Shown here: positions 16,384-24,771 of the stretch, one piece after another
Numbering within the stretch: the stretch's first letter is position 1
How the letters are laid out: the number at the start of each line of letters is the position of its first letter
The notes under the pieces: model-generated
Told to the model about the DNA's origin: nothing
Seen by the model: only the letters and a program-made list of their open reading frames with translations
Databases searched by the model: none
Position numbers and translations under genes: made by a program
From: Streptomyces griseochromogenes
Lineage (GTDB): Bacteria > Actinomycetota > Actinomycetes > Streptomycetales > Streptomycetaceae
Direction of reading: 5' to 3'
DNA length: 64,000 nt
Assembly: GCF_001542625.1 (NCBI RefSeq)
Contig: NZ_CP016279.1
Coordinates: 682,001 to 746,000, forward strand

Positions 16384-17256
16384 TCAGCCGTTGAGCGCGT
16401 CGTCCAGCTGGGAGGCCAGATTACGGGCCCTGTCCTGCATTTCCTCGCTGTCCGGGACCGTTCCCGTGGCCATCGGCTGCTCTTCGTACTCGATGGTGAC
16501 GATGACGTTGGACGTGCGGAACACCACAGTCACCGTCCGCTGCTGGGCCGTCGAGGCGGAGGTGTCGAGCTGGTCGTCCAGATACGCGTCGTCACCGAGA
16601 TCGCCCAGCACACGGGGCTGCAGGTCGGCCGGGGTGGCTCCCGAGGAGGAGCCGGAGGCGGAGTCCGAGGGGGAACCGGTGGAGGAGCCGGAAGGGGAGC
16701 CCGAGGCCGTGTCCGACTTCGACGGGGTCGCCGAGGCGGAGGGGGACGCCGTACCGCTCGCCGTGGCCGTAGGGGTGGGGGAGGGCGTGGTGGTGGAGGC
16801 GCTCGGCTCGGGGAGGTCGGCGGCCGTCTCCATGTCCTGGAACAGCTTCTTGGCCTGGTCGTCGTCGCTGACCGCGTTGTCGTACGACACCACGCGCTCG
16901 AAGTCGACGGAGAGACGGTCGGTGGCGTCGGGGGACTCCACCTTCCAGTGGCAGCCCACCTTGCGGTCGGTGTTGTAGGTGAGCGTGGCGTCGCCCTGGT
17001 AGGCCTTGTCCCGCTGGTCCGGGTCGGCGATCTGCTTGATGCCGGGCAGCAGGGAGCCGAGCGTGTCGTGATCGACCGCGCCGCAGGGCTCGGGGAGGCT
17101 GCGGTACTTGCCGGGCTGGGCGGCCACCGTCGCCGTACCGGCGTCACCCGGGTTGGCGTTGTCCGTCGGGCTGTCGCCGCCGGACCCGCTCGTGCAGCCG
17201 GCCAGCAGCGCCGCGAGGAGGGCGGCGGTGCCGGTTACATACGCCTTCCGCTGCAC
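16384..17256 (-). CDS. DUF3558-like lipoprotein, paralogue
   Basis: 290 residues. Clear lipoprotein signal ending ALLAGC. The same layout as its neighbour: LPEPCGAVDHDTLGSLLPG, GCHWKVESPD, a long Ser/Pro/Thr-rich insert (about 155-215), and a final VVFRTSNVIVTIEYEE strand pair. The shared LPEPC...CxW pattern shows the two arose by duplication. The unordered insert sits inside rather than before the fold. Located between the DUF3558-like gene and rtcB, transcribed away from rtcB. Confidence 0.75.
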   Translation of the reverse strand: MQRKAYVTGTAALLAALLAGCTSGSGGDSPTDNANPGDAGTATVAAQPGKYRSLPEPCGAVDHDTLGSLLPGIKQIADPDQRDKAYQGDATLTYNTDRKVGCHWKVESPDATDRLSVDFERVVSYDNAVSDDDQAKKLFQDMETAADLPEPSASTTTPSPTPTATASGTASPSASATPSKSDTASGSPSGSSTGSPSDSASGSSSGATPADLQPRVLGDLGDDAYLDDQLDTSASTAQQRTVTVVFRTSNVIVTIEYEEQPMATGTVPDSEEMQDRARNLASQLDDALNG

Positions 17257-17389
17257 GGTCGGGCTCCTCTCGACGGTGTGCGATCGCTCGGTGCTTCAGT
17301 GTCCCCGCTGGTTATTCGCTTGCTGCGGCGGGGCGCCCCCTGGAGACAATGTGTATCGCACGCACCGCAGTGGATGCCGGTCCCTTGTC

Positions 17390-17455
17390 CCTTTTCGTCG
17401 ACATTGGTACTGCTTTTGCGTTTTGTTGCTTCTAAGCCTTTTGTTGTTGTTTCCG
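17390..17455 (+). promoter_or_regulatory. T-rich leader of rtcB
   Basis: About 65 bases immediately before rtcB are strikingly T-rich for this genome (TTTTGCGTTTTGTTGC, CTTTTGTTGTTGTTTCC) and end in GGGGGAATGAGGAAG before the ATG. The coding strand is almost free of A here. Could be an unstructured 5' leader or a regulator binding region; no promoter with good spacing could be assigned. Confidence 0.45.
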
Positions 17456-17471
17456 GGGGAATGAGGAAGAC

Positions 17472-18665
17472 ATGTCGTACGTAGAGATGCTGGGCGCGAA
17501 GGTCCCGATTCGGATGTGGACCGACCCCGCGACGGTCGAGGACGTGGCCCTGCGCCAGCTCCAGAACGTGGCCACCCTGCCGTGGATCAAGGGCCTGGCG
17601 GTCATGCCGGACGTCCACTTCGGGAAGGGCGCGACGGTCGGGTCGGTCATCGCGATGCAGGGAGCGGTATGCCCTGCCGCGGTGGGTGTGGACATCGGCT
17701 GCGGGATGTCGGCGGTGAAGACGTCGCTGACGGCCAATGATCTTCCGGGGGATCTGTCGCGGCTTCGGTCGAAGATCGAGCAGGCGATTCCGGTGGGGCG
17801 GGGGATGCATGAGGATCCCGTCTGGCCGGGTGAGTTCCATGGGCTGGCCACTGCCGGGTGGGAGGAGTTCTGGGGGCGGTTCGACGGGGTTGCCGAGGCG
17901 GTGAGGTTCCGGGAGGAGCGGGCGCATAAGCAGATGGGAACGCTCGGGTCGGGCAACCACTATATTGAACTTTTGTTCGATTCTGATGGTGCTGTGTGGC
18001 TCACGCTGCACTCCGGGTCTCGGAACATCGGCAAGGAATTGGCTGAGCACCACATCGGCGTGGCCCAGAAGCTTCCGCACAACCAGGGCCTGGTAGACCG
18101 CGACCTCGCCGTCTTCGTCGCGGACACCCCGCAGATGGCGGCCTACCGCAACGACCTCTTCTGGGCGCAGGAGTACGCCAAGTACAACCGCGCGCTCATG
18201 ATGGCGCTCCTGAAGGACGTGATCCGCAAGGAGTTCAAGAAGGCGAAGCCGACCTTCGAACCGGAGATTTCCTGCCACCACAACTATGTGGCGGAGGAGC
18301 GGTACGAGGGCATGGACTTGCTGGTGACTCGCAAGGGTGCGATCCGCGCCGGCTCCGGTGAGTTCGGGATCATTCCCGGCTCGATGGGCACCAGCTCGTA
18401 CATCGTGAAGGGGCTCGGGAACGAGAAGGCCTTCAACTCGGCGTCGCATGGGGCCGGTCGGCGTATGAGCCGCAATGCGGCAAAGCGTCGCTTCACGACC
18501 AAGGACCTGGAGGAGCAGACGCGGGGTGTGGAGTGCCGCAAGGACTCCGGTGTTGTGGACGAGATTCCTGGCGCTTACAAGAACATCGACCAGGTCATGG
18601 ACCAGCAGAGCGACCTGGTTGAGGTCGTGGCAAAGCTGAAGCAGTTCATCTGCGTGAAGGGCTGA
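17472..18665 (+). CDS. rtcB: RtcB-type RNA ligase
   Basis: 397 residues, the compact bacterial form. RtcB joins 2',3'-cyclic phosphate (or 3'-phosphate) ends to 5'-OH ends using GTP and Mn2+, in RNA repair or tRNA splicing. Active-site pieces are intact: DIGCGM (metal cysteine), GSGNHYIELL, HSGSRNIGK, SCHHNYV, PGSMGTSSYIVKG and the guanylylated histidine in SHGAGRRMSR. Codon choice is noticeably less GC-biased over 17.77-18.0 kb than in neighbours. No RtcA cyclase or RtcR regulator is nearby. The gene faces a decayed homing-endonuclease gene across a shared hairpin. Confidence 0.93.
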   Translation: MSYVEMLGAKVPIRMWTDPATVEDVALRQLQNVATLPWIKGLAVMPDVHFGKGATVGSVIAMQGAVCPAAVGVDIGCGMSAVKTSLTANDLPGDLSRLRSKIEQAIPVGRGMHEDPVWPGEFHGLATAGWEEFWGRFDGVAEAVRFREERAHKQMGTLGSGNHYIELLFDSDGAVWLTLHSGSRNIGKELAEHHIGVAQKLPHNQGLVDRDLAVFVADTPQMAAYRNDLFWAQEYAKYNRALMMALLKDVIRKEFKKAKPTFEPEISCHHNYVAEERYEGMDLLVTRKGAIRAGSGEFGIIPGSMGTSSYIVKGLGNEKAFNSASHGAGRRMSRNAAKRRFTTKDLEEQTRGVECRKDSGVVDEIPGAYKNIDQVMDQQSDLVEVVAKLKQFICVKG

Positions 18666-18670
18666 TGCAA

Positions 18671-18695
18671 GAGGCCCCCGGTCTCCGGGGGCCTC
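18671..18695. terminator. Bidirectional terminator between rtcB and endonuclease remnant
   Basis: Perfect 11-bp stem GAGGCCCCCGG / CCGGGGGCCTC with loop TCT, 5 bases after the rtcB stop and 12 bases beyond the end of the convergent pseudogene. Followed by AAAT. Confidence 0.85.
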
Positions 18696-18706
18696 AAATC
18701 GTGCGG

Positions 18707-19539
18707 CTACTGCCCGCTGGGCATCGGCACTTGCCCTGTTCGCAGGCGCCAGAGACGGAGACCGCAGCTCATAACGGTCCTGCCGAGTTCGTCGGCAGCC
18801 GCTGCGGGATTGTTGATCTGCAGAAGAACTCGGTCCTCCTGTGTACTCCAGGGTCGCTGTGTGTACGCGGCCCTCATGCCAGCGGGACGTTCCCATGTGG
18901 CGAGAGAGTTGGCGGCAGCGCGCTTGCGTTCCAAGGACAGGCAGCCGGGGTAGTACAGGTCAGCTGCCAGGCGCTGGGCCAACTCCATCGAGTAGAAGAT
19001 GTTGTAGATGTCATCGCGGGTGTTGCGCTTGACGTTGCGCTCGGCTCCCGTCACGTCCTTGCCGTAATCGCACAGATGGGACGCGATCGCACTGCTGGCA
19101 GTGGTGAGGGAACGAAGGGGAATCCCTTGCTGGTGAAGCCGACTGAGCCGTCTGCGTCGATCAGACCTCGCAGGTAGTCGCAGCGCGGGAATTCGACGTT
19201 CGGCGGAGCGATGGTCTTGGACTTGCGGCCGTAGGGAAGGCCGAGTTCGTTGATCGTGGTCCTGGCTTCCAGGGAGCACACGCTCCAGATGGCGGCGGTG
19301 TGCATCTCGGCGAAGTTGGTCGACCGGGTGCGCTCCCTGATGCTGCTGTTGTACGGCGTCAGCTTCTGGAACTCGCGCAGGAGATCGATGTCCTGGGCGC
19401 TGATCTCCACGGTCAGTCGCCCTTTCTGGCCCACGCCCTTCGCCAGATGCCCGTCCGCCTGTAAGAACGCGAACATGTACGCGTACTCGGGCACCGTGAG
19501 GTCCATGAACCGGTGGGCGTTAGGCTCGCGTTCAGCCAC
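18707..19539 (-). pseudogene. LAGLIDADG homing endonuclease, frameshifted
   Basis: A GTG at 19539 with GGAGG seven bases upstream opens a frame carrying both signature helices: AYMFAFLQADG (degenerate) and CDYLRGLIDADGSVGF. The frame is lost around 19107-19113, just after TSKGFPFV, and stops at 19051. The next frame continues smoothly as SLTTASSAIASHLCDYGKDV to a stop at 18707. One missing base there would restore a protein of about 277 residues. The C-terminus (PWSTQEDRVLLQI...DELGRTVMSCGLRLWRLR) is a SANT/Myb-like helix-turn-helix often found in such enzymes. No surrounding intein or group I intron is visible, so it is free-standing. Confidence 0.8.
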
Positions 19540-19692
19540 AGGGAAGCCTCCACTTCCGTGCTGGTCAGGCCCTCGGCTGGGCTGCATCCCTGCCGAGGGC
19601 CGTCGCATTGATGTTGTGGCGCGAGCCTAGGTCGCCAGTTCGTCTGCCGTTCGGGTGATCGATGAGGTTCGCCCGTACGGGTTACTCGTAGC

Positions 19693-19851
19693 TCACTTCG
19701 CGTGCCGCACCGCGTAGATCATCACGAATGCCACGAAGTGGATGCCGAAGAGGAAGTACGCCAGGAAGTACCAGACCTGGCGTTCGTTCTTCGTCTCCTG
19801 GGCCAGGCGGCGTTTCTCCAGGGAGTCGGCGGAGTCGGGGGTCTCGGGCAT
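19693..19851 (-). CDS. Small single-span membrane protein
   Basis: 52 residues. The ATG overlaps the stop of the upstream dehydrogenase by one base (TGATG) and GGGAG precedes it by five, so it is coupled to that gene. An acidic-then-charged helix (DSLEKRRLAQETKNERQ) leads into one membrane segment, VWYFLAYFLFGIHFVAFVMI, and a short basic tail. Resembles the small DUF6126-type proteins of Streptomyces, from memory; function unknown. Confidence 0.75.
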   Translation of the reverse strand: MPETPDSADSLEKRRLAQETKNERQVWYFLAYFLFGIHFVAFVMIYAVRHAK

Positions 19852-20627
19852 CACTGCTCCCGGTGAACCTTCGTGTTGGAGGCCTGGGCGCGCGGGCGCA
19901 GGACCAGGAGGTCCACGTTGACGTGGCTGGGGCGGGTGACCGCCCAGGTGATCGTCTCGGCCACGTCGTCGGCGGTGAGGGGCTCGGCCACGCCCTGGTA
20001 GACCTTGGCCGCCTTGTCCGTGTCGCCGCCGAAGCGGGTCAGGGCGAACTCGTCGGTCTTGACCATGCCGGGGGCGATCTCGATGACGCGTACCGGCCGG
20101 CCGACGATCTCCAGGCGGAGGGTCTCGGCGAGGACGTGGGTGCCGTGCTTGGCGGCGACGTAGCCACCGCCGCCCTCGTACGTGCCGTGGCCGGCGGTGG
20201 AGGACACCACGACCACCACGCCGTCGCCGCTCGCCTCCAGCTTCGGCAGCAGGGCCTGGGTGACGTTCAGGGTGCCGATGACGTTCGTCTCGTACATCGT
20301 GCGCCAGTCGGCCGGGTCGCCGGTGGCCACCGGGTCGGCGCCGAGGGCTCCGCCGGCGTTGTTGACCAGGACGCCGATCGTCTTGAAGGCCGTGGCGAAC
20401 TCGTCGACCGCCGCGCGGTCGGTGACGTCCAGCTGGTACGCCGTCGCCGAGTGGCCCGCCGTGGTGAGTTCCTCGGCCAGGGCCTCGATGCGGTCCTTGC
20501 GGCGGGCGGTGAGGACGACGCGGTAGCCGGCCTCGGCGAGTCCCCGGGCCGTGGCGGCGCCGATGCCGCTGCTCGCACCGGTGACGACGGCGATGCGGGA
20601 GGCGGCGGACGGGGCGGCGGTGGCCAT
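19851..20627 (-). CDS. Short-chain dehydrogenase/reductase
   Basis: 258 residues, classical SDR. Dinucleotide-binding TGASSGIG near residue 16 with a following R-R-K (LTARRKDR) that favours NADP, NNAG near 90, and the catalytic Ser...Tyr...Lys (VVSSTAGHG, then YVAAKHG). Closest in style to the YdfG/serine 3-dehydrogenase group that reduces hydroxy or keto acids; substrate not readable. Followed by the coupled small membrane protein. Confidence 0.88.
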   Translation of the reverse strand: MATAAPSAASRIAVVTGASSGIGAATARGLAEAGYRVVLTARRKDRIEALAEELTTAGHSATAYQLDVTDRAAVDEFATAFKTIGVLVNNAGGALGADPVATGDPADWRTMYETNVIGTLNVTQALLPKLEASGDGVVVVVSSTAGHGTYEGGGGYVAAKHGTHVLAETLRLEIVGRPVRVIEIAPGMVKTDEFALTRFGGDTDKAAKVYQGVAEPLTADDVAETITWAVTRPSHVNVDLLVLRPRAQASNTKVHREQ

Positions 20628-20679
20628 GGGACGCTCCTGAGGTCAGTGGGTGGTCGACGTCGTCCAGCGTAGGCGAGGG

Positions 20680-21018
20680 TCAGGTGCCGTTCCTCGGCGC
20701 CCACATGATCACGGCCATCCCGGCGAGGCAGATCAGGGCTCCGGTGATGTCCCAGCGGTCGGGGCGGTAGCCGTCGGCGACCACGCCCCACAGGATCGAG
20801 CCGGCCACGAAGATCCCGCCGTAGGCGGCCAGGATGCGGCCGAAGTGGGCGTCCGGCTGGAAGGTCGCGACGAAGCCGTAGGCGCCGAGGGCGAGTACTC
20901 CGCCGGTGACCCACAGCCAGCCGCGGTGCTCGCGTACCCCTTGCCAGATCAGCCACGCGCCGCCGATCTCGAACAGGGCGGCGACGACGAAGAGGGCGGC
21001 GGAGCGGAGGATCGGCAT
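20680..21018 (-). CDS. ynfA: YnfA family (UPF0060) inner-membrane protein
   Basis: 112 residues, nearly all in four membrane segments: [55 protein letters not shown] and [16 protein letters not shown]. The family signature [10 protein letters not shown] and AAYGGIF are present. YnfA proteins are related to small multidrug-resistance transporters, but their substrate is unsettled. Lies 52 bases upstream of the SDR gene on the same strand. Confidence 0.9.
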   Translation of the reverse strand: MPILRSAALFVVAALFEIGGAWLIWQGVREHRGWLWVTGGVLALGAYGFVATFQPDAHFGRILAAYGGIFVAGSILWGVVADGYRPDRWDITGALICLAGMAVIMWAPRNGT

Positions 21019-21129
21019 GGGGGCAGCCTCGCACGGGGGTGTGGTGTCACCTGTTGGAGGGCGCCTGGTGGTCCGTGCGCGTGGCATACATCCGTACGGC
21101 ATACGGGATGAAGCCTGAGGCGAGGTGGC

Positions 21130-21600
21130 ATGCGGATGAGGTCGTGGGTGCTGGGTGCGTGCGGTGCCGTGGTGATGGCCGCGTCGGGTGCCGGGGCGGC
21201 CGGAGCCGCTCCCGCGCCCGAGGCCGATCTGGTCTTCCACGGGAGCGCGGTGATGAACGGGGACCAGGTGGAGGTCGCTCTGACGCCGGGCGACAACGGT
21301 CCGTCGGCCGTGCCGGACGCGAGCGTGCTGTTGCGCTGGTCGGTGCCGCTGGCCGACGCGCAGCGGCTGCCGGGCGGGTGTGCGCGGACGGACGAGCGCA
21401 CGGTGGTGTGCGGGACCGGGGCGCTGGGTGTGGACCAGGTGGGGGAGAAGATCAAGGTGACCGTGCGGCTGAAGGAGAAGCCGTCGCAGCTGACGCTGGA
21501 GGTGGACACCGCCTGGAACGGGGGCGTGGTGGACAAGAACCGTGCGAACGACCAGCTGAAGGTGCTGGTCCTCGGCACCGGTGACGCATACGTCTTCTGA
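21130..21600 (+). CDS. Secreted hypothetical protein
   Basis: 156 residues with a signal peptide ([20 protein letters not shown], then AGAAPAPEA). The mature part is beta-rich ([32 protein letters not shown]...VVCGTGALG) with two cysteines about 16 apart that could pair, giving the look of an Ig-like or DUF11-type extracellular domain. Family not recognised. Divergent from ynfA; an imperfect inverted repeat (21089-21110) lies in the gap. Confidence 0.7.
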   Translation: MRMRSWVLGACGAVVMAASGAGAAGAAPAPEADLVFHGSAVMNGDQVEVALTPGDNGPSAVPDASVLLRWSVPLADAQRLPGGCARTDERTVVCGTGALGVDQVGEKIKVTVRLKEKPSQLTLEVDTAWNGGVVDKNRANDQLKVLVLGTGDAYVF

Positions 21601-21654
21601 GGTGCCGGGAGCGTCGTACGATCTCTGCACCACGCAGACGAAGGGGAGTACGGC

Positions 21655-22134
21655 ATGGCCGGGAACGGGACCGGGCGGTCCAGGCTGCTGGCGGAGCTGG
21701 GCGCGGTGTCCCGGCGGTACATGGCCTCGTACGCCCTGTTCAATCAGGCCGTCGCGGACCGGATCGGGCTGCACCCCACCGATCTGCAGTGTCTGAATCT
21801 GCTCACCCTGGAGACGGAGCCGGTCACCACGGGCCGGGTCGCGGAGCTGACGGGGCTGACGACGGGGTCGGCGACGCGGCTGGTGGACCGGCTGGAGCGG
21901 GCCGGGTACGTGGAGCGGCGGCGCGATGCGGCGGACCGGCGGCGGGTGCTGGTGGCGACCGTGCCGGAGAAGATCGCCGAGTTCGGCCGGATGTGGGACG
22001 CGCTGGCCGGTGACTGGTCCCGGATCTTCGACGAGCTGGACGATGCCGAGCTGGCCACGATCGTGCGGCACATGGAGCGGACGGTGGAGTTCGGCGGGGA
22101 GCAGATCGCGCGGCTGCGGGAGGGCCGGGTCTAG
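21655..22134 (+). CDS. MarR family transcriptional regulator
   Basis: 159 residues, ATG with AAGGGGAG upstream. Winged helix-turn-helix about residues 35-105: [35 protein letters not shown], then the wing [19 protein letters not shown]. Dimerising helices flank it. Targets unknown; it follows the secreted protein by 54 bases and is convergent with the HxlR regulator. TACGAT at 21617-21622 may be its -10 box. Confidence 0.88.
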   Translation: MAGNGTGRSRLLAELGAVSRRYMASYALFNQAVADRIGLHPTDLQCLNLLTLETEPVTTGRVAELTGLTTGSATRLVDRLERAGYVERRRDAADRRRVLVATVPEKIAEFGRMWDALAGDWSRIFDELDDAELATIVRHMERTVEFGGEQIARLREGRV

Positions 22135-22164
22135 GGCCTGATCCGCCGGACGGGCCCTGGCCGG

Positions 22165-22569
22165 CTAGGCGGGGTTCTCCCCGTCGTACTGCTCGCGGGC
22201 CGTCCGTACCTCCTCGAAGTGGGTTTCGGCCCATTCCTTCACCGCGGTGAGCAGGCCGGCGAGGCTCTGGCCGAGCGGGGTGAGTTCGTAGTCGACCCGG
22301 ACCGGGACGGACGGGGTGACGGTGCGGGAGACGATGCCGTCGCGTTCCAGGGTGCGCAGGGTCTGGGTGAGCATCTTGGGGCTGACGCCGGCGATTCGGC
22401 GGCCGATGTCGCTGTAGCGCTGGGGGCCGGCGTAGAGGGCGGAGACGACGAGGCTGACCCACTTGTCGCTGAGCCGGCCGAGGAGCTGGTTGGTGGGGCA
22501 GTTGCGCAGGAAGGCGTCGTAGTCGATACGGGCCTGCTCGCGGCGCTGGGCGGCGGTCTTGGTCGCCAT
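22165..22569 (-). CDS. HxlR family transcriptional regulator
   Basis: 134 residues; ATG with GGAGGAG close upstream. Shows the HxlR pattern: an N-terminal cysteine before the winged helix (LRNCPTNQLLGRLSDKWVSLVVSAL), YSDIGRRIAGVSPKMLTQTLRTLE, and the wing YELTPLGQSLAGLLTAVKEWAE. Family members with this cysteine often sense quinones, aldehydes or oxidants. Divergent from the quinone oxidoreductase-like gene at 22704, its probable target and a functional match. Confidence 0.9.
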   Translation of the reverse strand: MATKTAAQRREQARIDYDAFLRNCPTNQLLGRLSDKWVSLVVSALYAGPQRYSDIGRRIAGVSPKMLTQTLRTLERDGIVSRTVTPSVPVRVDYELTPLGQSLAGLLTAVKEWAETHFEEVRTAREQYDGENPA

Positions 22570-22601
22570 GGGCTCTCCTCCGGGTCTTCTACGCACTCCC
22601 A

Positions 22602-22627
22602 GGTAACTACTTACCCATGGATAGTAG
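22602..22627. promoter_or_regulatory. Candidate HxlR operator
   Basis: A low-GC patch in the divergent region with nested inverted repeats: GGTAA-CTAC-TTACC (22602-22615) and CTACTTACCCATGG paired imperfectly with GATAGTAG around the CCATGG centre (22607-22627). It lies 33-58 bases from the HxlR start and 77-102 bases from the oxidoreductase start. Confidence 0.5.
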
Positions 22628-22703
22628 CTCTCCTAGAGTTGGTGCTGCGGCGGGGAAATCGCCGCAGAGCTCATCAAATGCCTTTGAATCGGGGAGAGTT
22701 GAT

Positions 22704-23594
22704 ATGCGTGCTGCCGTGGTGACGACGTTCGGTGGTCCGGAGGCCGTGGAGATCGCGGATGTGGCGGTGCCGGAGCCGGGGGCGGGGCAGGTGCGGATCA
22801 AGGTGGCGGCCAGTGCGGTGAATCCCGTGGACCTGGCCGTGCGGGCCGGCGTCTTCGGCGGGGCGGGCCGGACGCTGGGGCTCGGCTGGGACGTGGCCGG
22901 GACGGTGGACGCGGTCGGGCCGGCCGCGGCCTGGCGGGCCGGCGAGCAGGTGGTGGCCCTCGCGGCGGGCGTGGCCGAGCCGCTGGGCGCGCACGCCGAG
23001 TACGTCGTCGTGCCGGCGGACGCGGTGGCCAAGGCGCCGGCCACGGCGGACGCGGTGCACGCCGGGACGCTGCCGCTGAACGCGCTGACCGCCGTTCAGG
23101 CCCTTGACCTGCTGGAACTGGCGCCGGGCGGGTCGTTGCTGGTGACCGGTGCGGCGGGTGCCGTCGGCGGGTTCGCCGTACAGCTGGCCGCGCACCGGGG
23201 GATCGCCGTGACCGGGCAGGCCCGGTCGGCCGACGAGGGGCTGGTGCGGTCCTTCGGGGCCGCGGACTTCACGGCCGAGGGGGTCGCGCCCGGGAGCGTG
23301 GACGCGGTGCTGGACCTGGCCATGCTCGGTGAGCCGGCGCTGGAGTGGGTGCGCGACGGGGGTGTGTTCGTCAGTGCCCAGCCCGGCCGACAGCCCGCCT
23401 CGGTGCGCGGGGTGCGGACCACGTCCGTGCAGGTGGGCGCCGACGGGGCCCGGCTGGCGGAGCTGGTGCGGCTGGTGGACGAGGGGGTGCTGAGCCTGCG
23501 GGTGGCCGAGACGTACGGCCTCGCGGACGCGGCGAAGGCGCATGCGCGGCTGGCCGCGGGCGGGGTGCGCGGGCGGCTGGTGCTGGTGCCCTGA
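22704..23594 (+). CDS. NADPH:quinone oxidoreductase-like (zinc-less MDR) enzyme
   Basis: 296 residues from the ATG at 22704 with GGGGAGAG eight bases upstream. Medium-chain dehydrogenase fold without the structural zinc cysteines: N-terminal GroES-like part (VPEPGAGQVRIKVAASAVNPVDL) and a Rossmann part with LLVTGAAGAVGGFAVQLA. Typical of NADPH-dependent quinone or enal reductases. Under likely control of the divergent HxlR repressor, suggesting induction by reactive electrophiles. Confidence 0.88.
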   Translation: MRAAVVTTFGGPEAVEIADVAVPEPGAGQVRIKVAASAVNPVDLAVRAGVFGGAGRTLGLGWDVAGTVDAVGPAAAWRAGEQVVALAAGVAEPLGAHAEYVVVPADAVAKAPATADAVHAGTLPLNALTAVQALDLLELAPGGSLLVTGAAGAVGGFAVQLAAHRGIAVTGQARSADEGLVRSFGAADFTAEGVAPGSVDAVLDLAMLGEPALEWVRDGGVFVSAQPGRQPASVRGVRTTSVQVGADGARLAELVRLVDEGVLSLRVAETYGLADAAKAHARLAAGGVRGRLVLVP

Positions 23595-23651
23595 GGGGGG
23601 TGCCTCCGGGGGCCGGAATATCGCCGGGTGGGTGACCGTTGGAGGGGTGTA

Positions 23652-23665
23652 GTTGAATGGTCAAC
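23652..23665. promoter_or_regulatory. Inverted repeat upstream of the flavin oxidoreductase operon
   Basis: GTTGA-ATGG-TCAAC, 5-bp perfect arms, 20 bases before the start of the luciferase-like gene. The TTGANNNNTCAA form is typical of MarR-family operators. A MarR gene lies 1.5 kb upstream, though a link is unproven. Confidence 0.4.
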
Positions 23666-23685
23666 CACTTGGAGGATGAGCGACC

Positions 23686-24771
23686 ATGCAGTTCGGGATC
23701 TTCACGGTCGGCGACGTCACGCCGGACCCCACCACGGGGCGTACGCCGACCGAGCGCGAGCGGATCAAGGCCATGGTCGCCATCGCGCTCAAGGCCGAGG
23801 AGGTCGGGCTCGACGTCTTCGCCACCGGCGAGCACCACAATCCGCCGTTCGTGCCGTCGTCCCCGACCACGATGCTCGGCTACATAGCGGCGCGGACACA
23901 GAAGCTGGTCCTCTCCACCTCGACCACCCTGATCACCACCAACGATCCCGTGAAGATCGCGGAGGACTTCGCGATGCTCCAGCACCTGGCCGACGGGCGG
24001 GTGGACCTGATGATGGGGCGCGGCAACACCGGACCGGTCTACCCCTGGTTCGGGCAGGACATCCGGCAGGGCATCAACCTCGCGGTCGAGAACTACGCCC
24101 TGCTCCACCGGCTGTGGCGCGAGGACGTCGTCGACTGGGAGGGGAAGTTCCGCACACCGCTGCAGGGCTTCACGTCCACGCCCCGGCCGCTGGACGGCGT
24201 AGCGCCGTTCGTCTGGCACGGGTCGATCCGCTCGCCGGAGATCGCCGAGCAGGCCGCGTACTACGGCGACGGCTTCTTCCACAACAACATCTTCTGGCCC
24301 GCCGACCACACCAAGCGGATGGTCGAGCTGTACCGGGCCCGCTACGCCCACTACGGGCACGGCACGCCGGAGCAGGCGATCGTGGGGCTCGGCGGCCAGG
24401 TGTTCATGCGCCGCAATTCGCAGGACGCGGTACAGGAGTTCCGGCCCTACTTCGACAACGCGCCGGTGTACGGGCACGGGCCCTCGCTGGAGGACTTCAC
24501 CGAGCAGACCCCGCTGACGGTCGGCTCCCCGCAGCAGGTGATCGAGAAGACGCTGAGCTTCCGGGAGTACGCCGGTGACTACCAGCGCCAGCTGTTCCTG
24601 ATGGACCACGCGGGACTGCCGCTGAAGACCGTGCTGGAGCAGATCGACATGCTCGGCGAGGAGGTCGTGCCGGTGCTGCGCAAGGAGTTCGCCGCCGGGC
24701 GTCCGGCCGGGGTGCCCGAAGCGCCGACCCACCGGTCGCTGCTCGCCGCGAAGGAGGCGATCACCGTATGA
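23686..24771 (+). CDS. LLM-class flavin-dependent oxidoreductase
   Basis: 361 residues, GGAGG ten bases before the ATG. Bacterial luciferase-like TIM barrel: MQFGIFTVGDV at the first strand, GEHHNPPF, and the flavin-binding region RVDLMMGRGNTGPVYPWFG. Enzymes of this class use reduced FMN supplied by a partner. The next gene, a flavin reductase, overlaps the stop by ATGA, so the two form a two-component monooxygenase. Substrate unknown. Confidence 0.9.
   Translation: MQFGIFTVGDVTPDPTTGRTPTERERIKAMVAIALKAEEVGLDVFATGEHHNPPFVPSSPTTMLGYIAARTQKLVLSTSTTLITTNDPVKIAEDFAMLQHLADGRVDLMMGRGNTGPVYPWFGQDIRQGINLAVENYALLHRLWREDVVDWEGKFRTPLQGFTSTPRPLDGVAPFVWHGSIRSPEIAEQAAYYGDGFFHNNIFWPADHTKRMVELYRARYAHYGHGTPEQAIVGLGGQVFMRRNSQDAVQEFRPYFDNAPVYGHGPSLEDFTEQTPLTVGSPQQVIEKTLSFREYAGDYQRQLFLMDHAGLPLKTVLEQIDMLGEEVVPVLRKEFAAGRPAGVPEAPTHRSLLAAKEAITV

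Noticed and set aside
16640..16800. Simple-sequence or CRISPR-like repeats
   Set aside because: The repetitive look comes from Ser/Pro/Thr codons in the lipoprotein linker; there are no spaced identical repeats.
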